Counted from the first letter of the stretch, positions 18,181 to 27,324 are shown. The stretch: 64,000 nucleotides of DNA from Anaerococcus vaginalis (GCA_018363915.1 JAGZMY010000003.1:62001-126000), one strand, 5' to 3'. Program-made: numbers and translations. Notes: generated by a model not told the origin, from the letters alone.

Positions 18181-19689
18181 ATGAAAGAAACATACATAAA
18201 CATATTAAATATTAGAAGAATGGCCTTTGAACACATTGCAAAAATTGCTTTTGAAAATAGGCCAATATATGACATAGCTACAGAAGTATTTGATATACTT
18301 CCAGGAGAAGAAGCATCTTATAGGGAAAATATTTTTAGAGAAAGAGCAGTAATGGGCGAAAGACTAAGAATGGGAGTTGGTCTTCACGCAAGAACAGCCG
18401 ATAATACTGGAGCTATTACTGATGGTTTGGATGACGAAGATTTTGATATAAAAAAATATGAACCACCACTTGTTTCAGTAATAAAAATAGCTTGCGAAGC
18501 ATGTCCTGAAAATAGGGTTGAAGTTACAAATACTTGTAGAGCATGTATTGCTCATCCATGCGTAAATGTTTGTCCAAAAAATGCTATTACCTATACATCA
18601 AAAGGTTCAATAATCGACCAAGACAAATGTATAAAATGTGGAAAATGCGTAGAAGCTTGTCCATACAATGCTATTGCTCATACAAAAAGACCATGTGCAG
18701 AATCTTGTGGAGTTAAGGCAATAAAAAGCGATAAATTAGGAAGAGCAGAAATTGACGATGACAAATGTGTAGCTTGTGGAAGATGTATAACATCATGTCC
18801 ATTTGGAGCAATTTCAGATAAAACAGAAATTTACCAATTGGCAAAAGCATTAAATACAGACAAACACGTTTACGCAATTGTTGCTCCATCATTTGTAAGA
18901 CAATTTGGTCAAATGGCATCTCCTGTTCAAATAAAAGAAGCAATCAGAAAATTAGGTTTTAGAGATGTAATAGAAGTAGGACTTGGAGCAGATCTTACAA
19001 CATTAAATGAAGCTCACGAATACGTAGAAAGCGTGCCAGAAAAAATTCCATTTATGGGAACATCATGCTGTTATTCTTGGAAATTAATGGTAAAGAAAAA
19101 ATTCCCAGAAATAAATGACAAAATTTCAGAATCATCAACACCAATGATTTATTCAGGAAAACACATCAAAAAAATGGACGAAAAAGCACAAGTGGCATTT
19201 ATTGGGCCATGTATTTCCAAAAAACTCGAAGCAAGAAGACCAGAAGTTGCAGAAACAATTGATTATGTAATAACTTATGAAGAGCTAATGGGAATGTTCT
19301 TGGCAAAAGATATAGACCCTGCAGAAATAAAAATTGAAGAAGATTGGCAAGATGCATCAGAAACAGGAAGAAATTATGCAGTAAGCGGAGGAGTAGCTGA
19401 AGCTGTAAAAAGAAGAATTGCAGAAATAAATCCTGATTTAGAAGTTAATGTAGAAAAAGCAGAAGGACTTGCCGACTGCGTAAAACTTGCCCAAATGGCA
19501 AAACTAGGAAGAAAAGACGGACTATTATTAGAAGGAATGGCATGCGTAGGAGGATGCGTAGGAGGCCCTGGAACCTTAATTTCAGAATTAAAAACAGGCA
19601 AAGCAGTAAAACAATTTGCCAAAGAATCAATCTACAAATCCCCATACGACAACAAAAACATACCAGAAGAAGATAAACCAAAAGATTGA
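18181..19689 (+). CDS. [FeFe] hydrogenase, group B-like
   Basis: The 502-residue enzyme should reduce protons or oxidise H2. It has an N-terminal region of about 100 residues, several ferredoxin-type [4Fe-4S] motifs (about 105-210: CRACIAHPCVNVCP, CIKCGKCVEACP, CVACGRCITSCP) and the H-cluster domain. The H-cluster motifs are L1 TSCCYSW (294-300), L2 GPCISKKLE (342-350) and L3 EGMACVGGCVGG (451-462), so all four cluster cysteines and the proton-relay cysteine are present. L1 has Tyr where TSCCPxW is usual, and L2 has Gly where Met is usual in group A. These features and the size suggest group B. Maturation genes hydEFG are not in the window. A strong terminator follows. Confidence 0.9.
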   Translation: MKETYINILNIRRMAFEHIAKIAFENRPIYDIATEVFDILPGEEASYRENIFRERAVMGERLRMGVGLHARTADNTGAITDGLDDEDFDIKKYEPPLVSVIKIACEACPENRVEVTNTCRACIAHPCVNVCPKNAITYTSKGSIIDQDKCIKCGKCVEACPYNAIAHTKRPCAESCGVKAIKSDKLGRAEIDDDKCVACGRCITSCPFGAISDKTEIYQLAKALNTDKHVYAIVAPSFVRQFGQMASPVQIKEAIRKLGFRDVIEVGLGADLTTLNEAHEYVESVPEKIPFMGTSCCYSWKLMVKKKFPEINDKISESSTPMIYSGKHIKKMDEKAQVAFIGPCISKKLEARRPEVAETIDYVITYEELMGMFLAKDIDPAEIKIEEDWQDASETGRNYAVSGGVAEAVKRRIAEINPDLEVNVEKAEGLADCVKLAQMAKLGRKDGLLLEGMACVGGCVGGPGTLISELKTGKAVKQFAKESIYKSPYDNKNIPEEDKPKD

Positions 19690-19694
19690 AAAAA

Positions 19695-19724
19695 TTAAGA
19701 GCATATAAATATGCTCTTTTTTTT
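19695..19724 (+). terminator. Intrinsic terminator after the hydrogenase gene
   Basis: AGAGCATA pairs with TATGCTCT around a TAAA loop, followed by seven T. Confidence 0.88.
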
Positions 19725-19730
19725 GTACAA

Positions 19731-19757
19731 AAAAAGATGCGAATTTTCGCATCTTTT
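19731..19757 (-). terminator. Intrinsic terminator of the minus-strand flavodiiron gene
   Basis: AAAAAGATGCGAA pairs with TTCGCATCTTTTT. Read on the minus strand it sits just after the stop at 19767 and ends in a T-run. It stands back to back with the hydrogenase terminator. Confidence 0.8.
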
Positions 19758-19766
19758 TAATATTTT

Positions 19767-20981
19767 TTACTTATCTAAATCTTCCTTAATAGCCTTAGCT
19801 AAATTTTCAAGAGTTTTTTCTTGGTCATCTTTCATTGAAGAATTTATTATGAAATCTTCTCCAACGTATTCGTGTTTTCCTTTTTCAAGAATTTCTTTTG
19901 CTTGTTCAAGAGATTTTCCACCCCATGAATAATTGTGAATGAATGAGATGTGTCTGTTTTGGTAGCCTGTTCCAACTAATTCTCTTAAAAGAGCATCCAT
20001 CTTATGGTATAAACCTGCATTATAATTCATTGCTACAAAAACTTGGTTTGAATATTTGTGGCTATCAGCAATAATATATGAAAAATCATTGTCAGAAACA
20101 TCATATAATTTTATATTTTCAACTCCAAGTTCATCAAGTTTTGAAGCTAAAATATCAGCTGCTAATTCTGTGTTTCCATACATTGAAGAAAATACTATAT
20201 TTACACCCTTAACTTCTGGTTTAAAATTTGCCCACTTATCATATTTATCTAAAATAAATTCTATAGATTTTTTGTCATCATAAATTGGTCCGTGAAGTGG
20301 TAAAATTCCATTAATTTCAAAATCAGATACTTTTTTAAGAAGATTTGTAACCATTTTTCCTTGTTTTCCAACTATATTTATATAATATCTTCTATTTTCA
20401 TCAAGCCAAGAATCTTTTTTAATGTAGTGTTTAGCTGAAATATGTCCTTGTAAAACTCCAAATGAACCAAAAGCATCAGCTGAGAAGAATAAACCTTCTG
20501 TTGTTTCATAAGTCATAAAAACTTCTGGCCAGTGAACCATTGGAGCAAAAACAAATTTCAAATTTCTTTTACCAATATTTAATTCATCGCCATCTTTAAT
20601 TTCTAAAAATCTATCTTCGTTGTATTTATCGTTTGGATAAAATTGATGGAAAAATTTTATTGTTTTTTGATTTCCTACAAATTTACAATTTGGATATTTG
20701 TCCAAAATAAAATCAATTGATCCACAATGATCAGGTTCCATGTGTTGAACGATAATATAATCTAAATCTTCTCCGTCAAGAGCTTTTTCAACATTATCAA
20801 GATAAGTTCTTATTACAGAAGAATCAGAGCCGTCCATCAAAACATTTTTTTCATCTTTTATAATATATGAATTGTAAGTTACGCCGTTTGGAAGGGTAAA
20901 CATATTTTCAAATCTTTTTAAATCCCTATCATTGGCGCCCACCCAATAAATATTTTCATAAACTTTTTTTATAAATTGCAT
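19767..20981 (-). CDS. FprA-family flavodiiron protein (O2/NO reductase) 1
   Basis: This 404-residue A-type flavoprotein has an N-terminal metallo-beta-lactamase-like diiron domain and a C-terminal flavodoxin domain. Diiron ligands are visible: HMEPDH (His 80, Glu 82, Asp 84, His 85), MVHWPE (His 150), SADAFG (Asp 169) and PLHGPI (about His 232). The FMN site is SSMYGNTELAAD (about 262). Such enzymes reduce O2 to water (or NO to N2O) in anaerobes, with electrons from rubredoxin or similar carriers. There is no fused rubredoxin. The ATG follows TGGAGGTTAT. It is a single gene. Confidence 0.94.
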   Translation of the reverse strand: MQFIKKVYENIYWVGANDRDLKRFENMFTLPNGVTYNSYIIKDEKNVLMDGSDSSVIRTYLDNVEKALDGEDLDYIIVQHMEPDHCGSIDFILDKYPNCKFVGNQKTIKFFHQFYPNDKYNEDRFLEIKDGDELNIGKRNLKFVFAPMVHWPEVFMTYETTEGLFFSADAFGSFGVLQGHISAKHYIKKDSWLDENRRYYINIVGKQGKMVTNLLKKVSDFEINGILPLHGPIYDDKKSIEFILDKYDKWANFKPEVKGVNIVFSSMYGNTELAADILASKLDELGVENIKLYDVSDNDFSYIIADSHKYSNQVFVAMNYNAGLYHKMDALLRELVGTGYQNRHISFIHNYSWGGKSLEQAKEILEKGKHEYVGEDFIINSSMKDDQEKTLENLAKAIKEDLDK

Positions 20982-21347
20982 ATAACCTCCAAAGTTTTAT
21001 TTTTCTTAAAATCTATTATACCTTAATAAGTATAAAATTAAATAAAAAACAAAGCTGTCGTTATTTAAATTTTAATATTTTATCTAGAAAACTTTTTCAT
21101 AAGCAAAGTTTTTAAATATATATTTTTATTACAAAAAAATATTTGGAAAAATTTTAAAAAATTTGATTAAATAAAGAATTTTAGGATATATAATAAGTGT
21201 AGATGTTTTACATATTCATATATTGCAATTTAATTTTATCATTATTTTTAATCTTTATAAAAATAAATTGTGTTGACAAAAAAACATTTTCAGTATAGAA
21301 TTATATTGTAAAACAAAAATGGATATTATATTTTTTAGGAGGAATAT
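20982..21347. other. AT-rich divergent intergenic region (366 bases)
   Basis: The region separates flavodiiron gene 1 (minus) and the acyl-CoA dehydrogenase operon (plus). It holds a minus-strand TATAAT (forward ATTATA 21015-21020) for the former and a TTGACA/TAGAAT promoter for the latter. A further TATAAT at 21189-21194 could start a longer leader, but its -35 spacing is poor. No ORF, tRNA or riboswitch was recognised. The middle is simply very AT-rich. Confidence 0.6.
21273..21301 (+). promoter_or_regulatory. Promoter of the acyl-CoA dehydrogenase fusion operon
   Basis: TTGACA (21273-21278) and TAGAAT (21296-21301) are 17 bases apart. The near-consensus promoter and a strong TTAGGAGGAATAT ribosome site suggest high expression. 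Confidence 0.75.
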
Positions 21348-23279
21348 ATGCTTTTTAAAACAACAGATGAGCATGAAGCTTTACGTAAAAAAGTCAGAGA
21401 ATTTGCTGAAGAAAAAGTAAAACCAATTGCTTTTGAGCTTGATCAAAACAACGAATTTCCTGACGAAATTGTAAAGGAAATGGGAGAATTAGGATTTTTA
21501 GGAATTCCTTATCCTAAGAAATACGGTGGTCAAGGTTTAGACGTAATGAGCTATGCGATCACAGTTGAAGAATTATCAAGAGTTGATGGTGGTGTTGGAG
21601 TTATTTGTTCTGCACATACATCTTTGGGTTCATGGCCTATCTACGCTTTTGGTACAGAAGAACAAAAGAAAAAATATTTAACACCATTAGCTAAAGGTGA
21701 AAAAATTGGTGCATTTGGTCTTACAGAAGAAAATGCTGGATCTGATGCAGGTGGAACAGAAACAACAGCTGAATTAGATTTGGATGGAAAAAGATATATT
21801 TTAAATGGTAAAAAAATCTTTATTACTAACGCACCAAAAGCAGATACATACGTAGTATTTGCAGTAACAACTCCAGGAATTGGAACTCATGGTATTTCAG
21901 CATTCATAGTTGAAAAAGGAATGGAAGGATTTACATGTTCTGATCACTATGACAAATTAGGTATTAGATCTTCATGTACTGCTGAATTACATTTTGATAA
22001 TGTAAAAGTTCCTAAAGAAAATCTTTTAGGAAAAGAAGGTCAAGGATTTAAGATTGCTATGGCAACTCTTGACGGTGGTAGAATTGGTATTGCATCTCAA
22101 GCTTTAGGTATTGGACAAGGTGCTTATGAATCAGCTCTTGCTTATGCTAAAGAAAGAGAACAATTTGGTATGCCAATTGCTCATCTTCAAGCAAATACAT
22201 TTAAGCTTGCTGACATGGCAACAAACTTAAAAGCTGCAAGACTTATGATTTATTCTGCTGCAGAATTAAAAGAAAATCACGAAAGATATTCAGCAGATGC
22301 AGCTATGGCAAAACAATTTGCATCTGATCTTGCTGAAAAAATAACTTCAGAAGCATTACAATTGTACGGTGGATCTGGATTTATTAAAGGTATCGATGTA
22401 GAAAGATTCTACAGAGATTCTAAAATTACACAAATCTACGAAGGTACAAATGAAATTATGAGAGTTGTTGTTGGAGCTAATACAGTAGGTAGAGCACCAA
22501 AGGTTAAAGCTGTTGGATCAAATAAAAAATCTGGCCCTATTGCAGGAGTTAGAAAAGGCGAAATCTATGAAGGAGATCCAAAAGAAGCAGTTAAAAATCT
22601 TGTAGCAGCACTTAAAAAAGATGGATATGATTTTACTGTAGGAATTGATCCTTACACACCAATTGCAGATTCTGAAAGAATAGTTGTAGCAGGTCGTGGT
22701 ATAGGTGAAAAGAAAAATATGAAATTGATTGAAGATTTAGCTTACCAAGCAGGAGCATCTATTTCATCATCAAGACCAGTTGCAGAAACACTTAAATATG
22801 TAGACATCAATAGATACGTTGGTATGAGTGGTCAAACATTTAAAGGAAACTTATATATAGGTGTAGGTGTATCTGGAGCAGGACAACACTTAAAAGGAAT
22901 CAAAGACGCATCAACAATAGTTGCAATTAACAATTCTAAAAATGCTGCAATATTTAATAACTGTGATTATGGTATAGTTGGAGATGCTATGGTAATTCTT
23001 CCACTTCTAATCAAAGAATTAGACAATGGAGAAGCTAAAAAACCAGCACCACCAATGAAGAAAATAAAAAGATCTAAACCAAGAAAAATGGCTCCTACAA
23101 ATCCAATTTATGTAGATTTAGGTTCTGGGTATGAATACAATCCTGAACTTGGAGATCCAGAAAATGGAATTGAACCAGGAACACCATTCGACAAATTACC
23201 AGATTCTTGGGTATCACCAGTATCAGGCGAAGCAAAAGATCAATTCATTAAAATGGATGTACCAGAAGACAGAAAGTAG
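21348..23279 (+). CDS. Acyl-CoA dehydrogenase-EtfA-rubredoxin fusion with cysteine-free rubredoxin domain
   Basis: A 643-residue three-part flavoprotein. Residues 1-380 are a short-chain (butyryl-CoA type) acyl-CoA dehydrogenase, with the catalytic base Glu 365 in IYEGT and FAD-contact motifs such as [11 protein letters not shown]. Residues about 395-560 match the C-terminal FAD domain of EtfA ([42 protein letters not shown]), and the EtfA N-terminal domain is reduced. After a Lys/Pro linker, residues 587-637 follow the rubredoxin pattern closely ([31 protein letters not shown]). All four iron ligands are gone: Asp 590, Ser 593, Ser 623 and Ser 626. It should move electrons from acyl-CoA through flavin. 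No etfB lies nearby. It is co-transcribed with a flavodiiron protein 12 bases downstream. Confidence 0.92.
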   Translation: MLFKTTDEHEALRKKVREFAEEKVKPIAFELDQNNEFPDEIVKEMGELGFLGIPYPKKYGGQGLDVMSYAITVEELSRVDGGVGVICSAHTSLGSWPIYAFGTEEQKKKYLTPLAKGEKIGAFGLTEENAGSDAGGTETTAELDLDGKRYILNGKKIFITNAPKADTYVVFAVTTPGIGTHGISAFIVEKGMEGFTCSDHYDKLGIRSSCTAELHFDNVKVPKENLLGKEGQGFKIAMATLDGGRIGIASQALGIGQGAYESALAYAKEREQFGMPIAHLQANTFKLADMATNLKAARLMIYSAAELKENHERYSADAAMAKQFASDLAEKITSEALQLYGGSGFIKGIDVERFYRDSKITQIYEGTNEIMRVVVGANTVGRAPKVKAVGSNKKSGPIAGVRKGEIYEGDPKEAVKNLVAALKKDGYDFTVGIDPYTPIADSERIVVAGRGIGEKKNMKLIEDLAYQAGASISSSRPVAETLKYVDINRYVGMSGQTFKGNLYIGVGVSGAGQHLKGIKDASTIVAINNSKNAAIFNNCDYGIVGDAMVILPLLIKELDNGEAKKPAPPMKKIKRSKPRKMAPTNPIYVDLGSGYEYNPELGDPENGIEPGTPFDKLPDSWVSPVSGEAKDQFIKMDVPEDRK

Positions 23280-23291
23280 TAGGAGGAATAT

Positions 23292-24530
23292 ATGTATACA
23301 GTTAGAAAAGTTACAGACGACTTATTTTATGTAGGTGGAGATGACAGAAGACTTGCTCTATTTGAAAATATTTTTCCTATAGACGGAGTTTCATACAACT
23401 CATACCTTTTAATGGATGAAAAAACAGTTTTAATAGATTCAGTTGACTGGTCTATTACAAGAGAATATATACTAAACGTATCTAGAGTTCTTGGAGATCG
23501 TGATCTTGATTATATGTTAATTCAACACATGGAACCAGACCACTGTTCTGCAATCGAATTAATGCTTCATTACTATCCAAACGTAAAAATTATAGCAAGT
23601 GAAAAAGCTATATTATTTATGAGACAATTCGGTTATCACGTAGATGATAGATACATTGAAGTAAAAGAAGGAGATTCAATCTCATTTGGTAAGCACGAAT
23701 TTACATTCGTAGAAGCTCCAATGGTTCACTGGCCAGAAGTTTTAATGACTTATGATTTAACAGATAAAGTTTTATTCTCAGCAGATGCTTTTGGTTCATT
23801 TAAATCTAATGACGGAAGACTTTTTGCCGATGAAGTAAATTGGGATAGAGATTGGCTAGATGAAGGAAGAAGATATTTCACAAATATAGTTGGTAAATAT
23901 GGTACATTCGTACAAGCAGTTCTTAAAAAAGCAGCAGGACTTGATATTAAATATATCTGTCCACTTCACGGACTTGTTTGGAGAAAAGACTTTGGCTATA
24001 TTTTAGATAAATATAACAAATGGTCAAGCTATGAACCAGAAGAAGAAGGTGTTTTGATTGCTTATGCATCAATGTATGGAAATACAGAATATGCAGCTCA
24101 AGCTCTAGCATCAAAACTTGCTGAAAGAGGAATGACAAATATTTCCCTAAGAGATGTTTCAAGCACAGATGTATCTTACCTAATTGCAGACGCATTTAAA
24201 TATTCAAATATCGTTCTTGCATCAGTAACATACAACCTTGGAATATATCCAAAAATGAAAGACTTCATCCATGATATGGCAGCACTTAACGTACAAAATA
24301 GAGCAGTATCATTAATGGACAATGGTACTTGGGCTCCAACAGCTGCAGATAAAATGGAAGAATTTTTAGATAATGAAATGAAATTAATAGACGTTCTACC
24401 AGAACAAGTAAATATAGTTTCATCATTAAAATCTGCAAAAGAACCAGATATGGATGCTTTAGTTGACGGAATTTTTGAATCAATGAAGAAAAGAAGAGAA
24501 GAAGTTCAAAAAGCTAAAGATCAAAAATAA
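23292..24530 (+). CDS. FprA-family flavodiiron protein (O2/NO reductase) 2
   Basis: A second flavodiiron protein of 412 residues. The diiron ligands are complete: HMEPDH (His 79, Glu 81, Asp 83, His 84), MVHWPE (His 146), SADAFG (Asp 165), PLHGLV. The FMN loop is ASMYGNTEYAAQ (about 259). The last 15 residues are a charged Lys/Glu tail absent from paralogue 1. It follows the acyl-CoA dehydrogenase fusion after 12 bases with its own AGGAGGAATAT site, so both proteins are made from one transcript. That suggests electrons from the dehydrogenase fusion reach this O2-reducing enzyme. Confidence 0.94.
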   Translation: MYTVRKVTDDLFYVGGDDRRLALFENIFPIDGVSYNSYLLMDEKTVLIDSVDWSITREYILNVSRVLGDRDLDYMLIQHMEPDHCSAIELMLHYYPNVKIIASEKAILFMRQFGYHVDDRYIEVKEGDSISFGKHEFTFVEAPMVHWPEVLMTYDLTDKVLFSADAFGSFKSNDGRLFADEVNWDRDWLDEGRRYFTNIVGKYGTFVQAVLKKAAGLDIKYICPLHGLVWRKDFGYILDKYNKWSSYEPEEEGVLIAYASMYGNTEYAAQALASKLAERGMTNISLRDVSSTDVSYLIADAFKYSNIVLASVTYNLGIYPKMKDFIHDMAALNVQNRAVSLMDNGTWAPTAADKMEEFLDNEMKLIDVLPEQVNIVSSLKSAKEPDMDALVDGIFESMKKRREEVQKAKDQK

Positions 24531-24543
24531 AAATTAAATTCAA

Positions 24544-24574
24544 AACTGTCACAGGAAACTGTGGCAGTTTTTTT
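24544..24574 (+). terminator. Intrinsic terminator after flavodiiron gene 2
   Basis: AACTGTCACAG pairs with CTGTGGCAGTT (one G-T pair) around GAAA, followed by a T-run. Confidence 0.9.
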
Positions 24575-24622
24575 GTAAATCTTATATAATAATTTTATAG
24601 TTTAAAAAGATTTGAGGTTTAT

Positions 24623-26437
24623 ATGAAAAAAAATTTAAAATTAAGAGCGGAAAATTTTAAAATTAAAATTGGAAATATATCTTATAACAAGAAAAAGATA
24701 AAAGAAACTATAAAAAAAGCAAATGATGATTTGGTAAATATTTTGCTTTTGCCAGAACTTTGTCTTACTGGAGCAAGTTTGTATGATGGATTTGCAAATG
24801 ATGATATTTTGGAAGAATGTCTTGATGCTTTATTTGATTTGAAAAAATTTTCGAAAAATATTGATACTTTGTTTTCTGTTGGACTTCCTGTAAAAGAGGG
24901 AAGAAAAATAATTGATATGGTATTTTTATTAAGAGAAGGCGATATTATTGGAGGATTTTTTAAAGATAATTTTAAAGACCACGAAAAATATGTTTTCGAC
25001 ACTCCAGAAGAAGATGAATTTATTAAGATAAAAGATGAATATGTTCATCTATATAATAAATCATATATAGAAATTAATGATATAAAAATAGCCGTAAGCG
25101 TAGGAGAAAATGAGGAGAAAAGTATTCCCGATTCATTAATTTCTAAGTCAAAAAATAATATAGATATAATTTTAAATCCGTCAGCAAAAACTAGATATAT
25201 AGGTTCAAAAAAAGATATAGAAGATAAAATTAAATTTTTGTCAAAAGATACAATTTACCTATATTCAAGCACAGGACTTGGAGAAAGTTCAACCGATTTT
25301 GTTTATGAAGGCTTAAATATTATTGGAGAAAATGGAAAAATTAAAGAAAGTAAGAGAGATGAATTTGTTGATTTATGTTCATATTTTGATATAAGTCAAA
25401 ATACTATAGAAGAATTTTTTGATTTTAAAAATAAGCCAAGTCTTTCAAATTGGGATAAATTTCCTTATTTGCTTGATGATAAAAAAATCTATGTGGAAGA
25501 TGCTTTTGATATAGTAACAAGAGCTTTAATTCAAAGAATGGAGGCGATTTCTTGTAAAAAAGTTATCTTGGGACTAAGCGGTGGACTTGATTCAACCATG
25601 GCACTTTTATTTATAGTAAAAGCATTTGAAAAGATGAATTTGCCAAAAGAAAATATTCTTTTATACACAATGCCAGCATTTGGAACAAGCAAAAGAACAA
25701 AATCAAATGCCTTTAAGCTTGCAGAAGCTTTTGAAATAAAATTAAATGAAATTGTAATAAAAGATGCAGTAAATATTCATCTAAAAGATATTGGTCATGA
25801 CGGAAAAACTCAAGACATAGCCTACGAAAATGCTCAAGCAAGAGAAAGAACTCAAATTTTATTTGATATAGGAAATATGGAAAATGCTCTAGTAATAGGA
25901 ACTGGAGATAAGTCAGAAATTTCCCAAGGTTTTGCAACCTACAACGGAGATCACATGTCATCCTATGCAGTTAATGCCTCTTTGACAAAGACTGAATTAA
26001 GATATATTGTTTCATATCTTGTTGAAAATACAAAAAATCAAAAGTTAAAAGAAGTTTTGGATGATATATTAAAAACTCCAATTTCTCCAGAGCTAAAAAA
26101 TGAAAATGAAGAAAAAATCAGCCAAAAAACTGAATATATAATAGGCCCTTATGAATTAATAGACTTTTTCACATTTGAATTTTTGGAAAATTCATCAATA
26201 GAAGAAATATATGAAAAAGCAAAAGTTGCCTTCAAAGACGACTATGACAAAAAAATCATAAAAAAATGGCTCAAATCATTTTATAAAAGACTAATTACAA
26301 GCCAATTTAAAAGATCAGTTTCAGTAGACGGCCCATCATTATCACAAAAATCATTCTCCCCAAGAAGAGGATACTTGTTAGCCTCAGATATGTCTGCAGA
26401 AGTTTTTCTAGAAAGAATAGAAAAATTAGATGAATAA
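24623..26437 (+). CDS. nadE: NAD+ synthetase with degenerate glutaminase domain
   Basis: NadE amidates deamido-NAD+ to NAD+, the last step of NAD synthesis. The 604-residue protein has the two-domain layout of glutamine-dependent NadE: an N-terminal nitrilase-like domain (about 1-270) and a C-terminal synthetase with PP-loop LGLSGGLDS (316-324) and the DGPSLSQKSFSPRRGY end. In the nitrilase domain the triad Glu (Glu 45 in LLPELCLTG) and Lys (Lys 114) are recognisable, and TGLGESSTDFVYEG is conserved. The segment that reads VEICEDxWVP in relatives is VSVGENEEKSIP, so the nucleophilic Cys is Gly 161. No other Cys is near. The enzyme probably uses free ammonia. It overlaps the next gene by 8 bases. 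Confidence 0.93.
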   Translation: MKKNLKLRAENFKIKIGNISYNKKKIKETIKKANDDLVNILLLPELCLTGASLYDGFANDDILEECLDALFDLKKFSKNIDTLFSVGLPVKEGRKIIDMVFLLREGDIIGGFFKDNFKDHEKYVFDTPEEDEFIKIKDEYVHLYNKSYIEINDIKIAVSVGENEEKSIPDSLISKSKNNIDIILNPSAKTRYIGSKKDIEDKIKFLSKDTIYLYSSTGLGESSTDFVYEGLNIIGENGKIKESKRDEFVDLCSYFDISQNTIEEFFDFKNKPSLSNWDKFPYLLDDKKIYVEDAFDIVTRALIQRMEAISCKKVILGLSGGLDSTMALLFIVKAFEKMNLPKENILLYTMPAFGTSKRTKSNAFKLAEAFEIKLNEIVIKDAVNIHLKDIGHDGKTQDIAYENAQARERTQILFDIGNMENALVIGTGDKSEISQGFATYNGDHMSSYAVNASLTKTELRYIVSYLVENTKNQKLKEVLDDILKTPISPELKNENEEKISQKTEYIIGPYELIDFFTFEFLENSSIEEIYEKAKVAFKDDYDKKIIKKWLKSFYKRLITSQFKRSVSVDGPSLSQKSFSPRRGYLLASDMSAEVFLERIEKLDE

Positions 26438-27221
26438 AATAATAATTTTTATAATATTTTGCCTAATTTTACTTCTTTTCTCATACATTTACTATCAATG
26501 CAAGTGGGCAAAAGAAGTAAAGCAAGATATATACAGCAAAAAAATAAAAAATAAAATAAAAATAACACAAATTAGTGATTTTCATTCGAATAAATTAAAA
26601 AATATGGAATATTTTAAGGAAAAAATCCTAGAATTTAATCCGGATTTTATAATTTTGACAGGAGATATAAATGATTACGGAGAAGAAAAGAAATTTAATA
26701 GGGCAATAGACTTTCTAGAAAAGCTTTCAAAATTAGAAATAAAAACCTATTATATAACAGGAAATCACGAAGAAGCAGGTCCTATGCTTGATGAATTTAT
26801 AGAAAAAATCAAAAGGCTTGGTATAAAATATTTAAAAAATGAAGGAGAATATTTAAAAATTAGGGACGAAAATATTTATATTTATGGAGTAAGCTATAAT
26901 AATTTTTCATTAAAAAATTACCAAACAAAAGATGAAAATTTAAATATAATATTAAGTCATTTTTCTAAAAACATAAGAGATAATTTAGACGATACTATGG
27001 ATATAATTTTTTCAGGTCATACCCACGGAGGACAAGTTAGATTTCCATTTTTGGGAGCTTTGCTAGCACCTGGAGAAGGATACTTTCCAAAATTTGATAA
27101 GGGATTATTTAAATATAAAAATTCACAAATTTATATAGATTCAGGACTGGGAAATACCTTTATGGATTTGAGATTTTTAAATAGGATACAGTTTTCCAAT
27201 ATCACTATCATGCGCCAATAG
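26430..27221 (+). CDS. Membrane-anchored metallophosphoesterase (YkuE-like)
   Basis: This 263-residue protein has one N-terminal membrane segment (about 4-20) and a calcineurin-like phosphoesterase domain. Metal-site motifs are DFHSNKL (about 50), LTGDINDYG (about 77), ITGNHEE (about 110), SHFSKN and the typical GHTHGGQVRFP (about 196). Related Bacillus YkuE and YaeI-like enzymes hydrolyse phosphate esters of lipids or UDP-sugars, but the substrate here is not known. It overlaps nadE by 8 bases. Unusually, its last three codons and stop run into the 5' acceptor arm of the following tRNA gene. Confidence 0.85.
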   Translation: MNKIIIFIIFCLILLLFSYIYYQCKWAKEVKQDIYSKKIKNKIKITQISDFHSNKLKNMEYFKEKILEFNPDFIILTGDINDYGEEKKFNRAIDFLEKLSKLEIKTYYITGNHEEAGPMLDEFIEKIKRLGIKYLKNEGEYLKIRDENIYIYGVSYNNFSLKNYQTKDENLNIILSHFSKNIRDNLDDTMDIIFSGHTHGGQVRFPFLGALLAPGEGYFPKFDKGLFKYKNSQIYIDSGLGNTFMDLRFLNRIQFSNITIMRQ

Positions 27222-27285
27222 TTTAATGGTAAAACAAAAGTGTCCGAAGCTTAAGATAGGGGTTCAATTCCTCTTTGGCGTGCCA
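27212..27285 (+). tRNA. tRNA-Arg (anticodon CCG, probable)
   Basis: A cloverleaf can be drawn: acceptor GCGCCAA with TTGGCGT (G-T at the end), D stem GTTT/AAAC, T arm AGGGG-TTCAATT-CCTCT, discriminator G and an encoded CCA at 27283-27285. The anticodon arm is AAAGT-GTCCGAA-GCTTA, giving CCG (27244-27246), which reads the Arg codon CGG. This arm is imperfect: A-A at the top, T-G at the bottom and G rather than a pyrimidine at position 32. The gene is therefore probably functional but divergent, and its identity is less sure than its existence. Its 5' ten bases overlap the preceding coding sequence. Confidence 0.8.
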
Positions 27286-27324
27286 AAAAATAGACTGAAG
27301 TAAATTTACTTCAGCCTATTTTTT
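27286..27324. terminator. Bidirectional terminator after the tRNA
   Basis: A perfect CTGAAGTAAA/TTTACTTCAG palindrome extends, across one mismatch, into AAAATAG/CTATTTT arms, with T-runs on both strands. It serves the tRNA and the convergent deoxyribosyltransferase gene, whose last bases (including the stop) lie within it. Confidence 0.85.

Noticed and set aside
19711..19932. 73-codon plus-strand frame after the hydrogenase
   Set aside because: It starts in the terminator T-run and is antisense to the flavodiiron gene.
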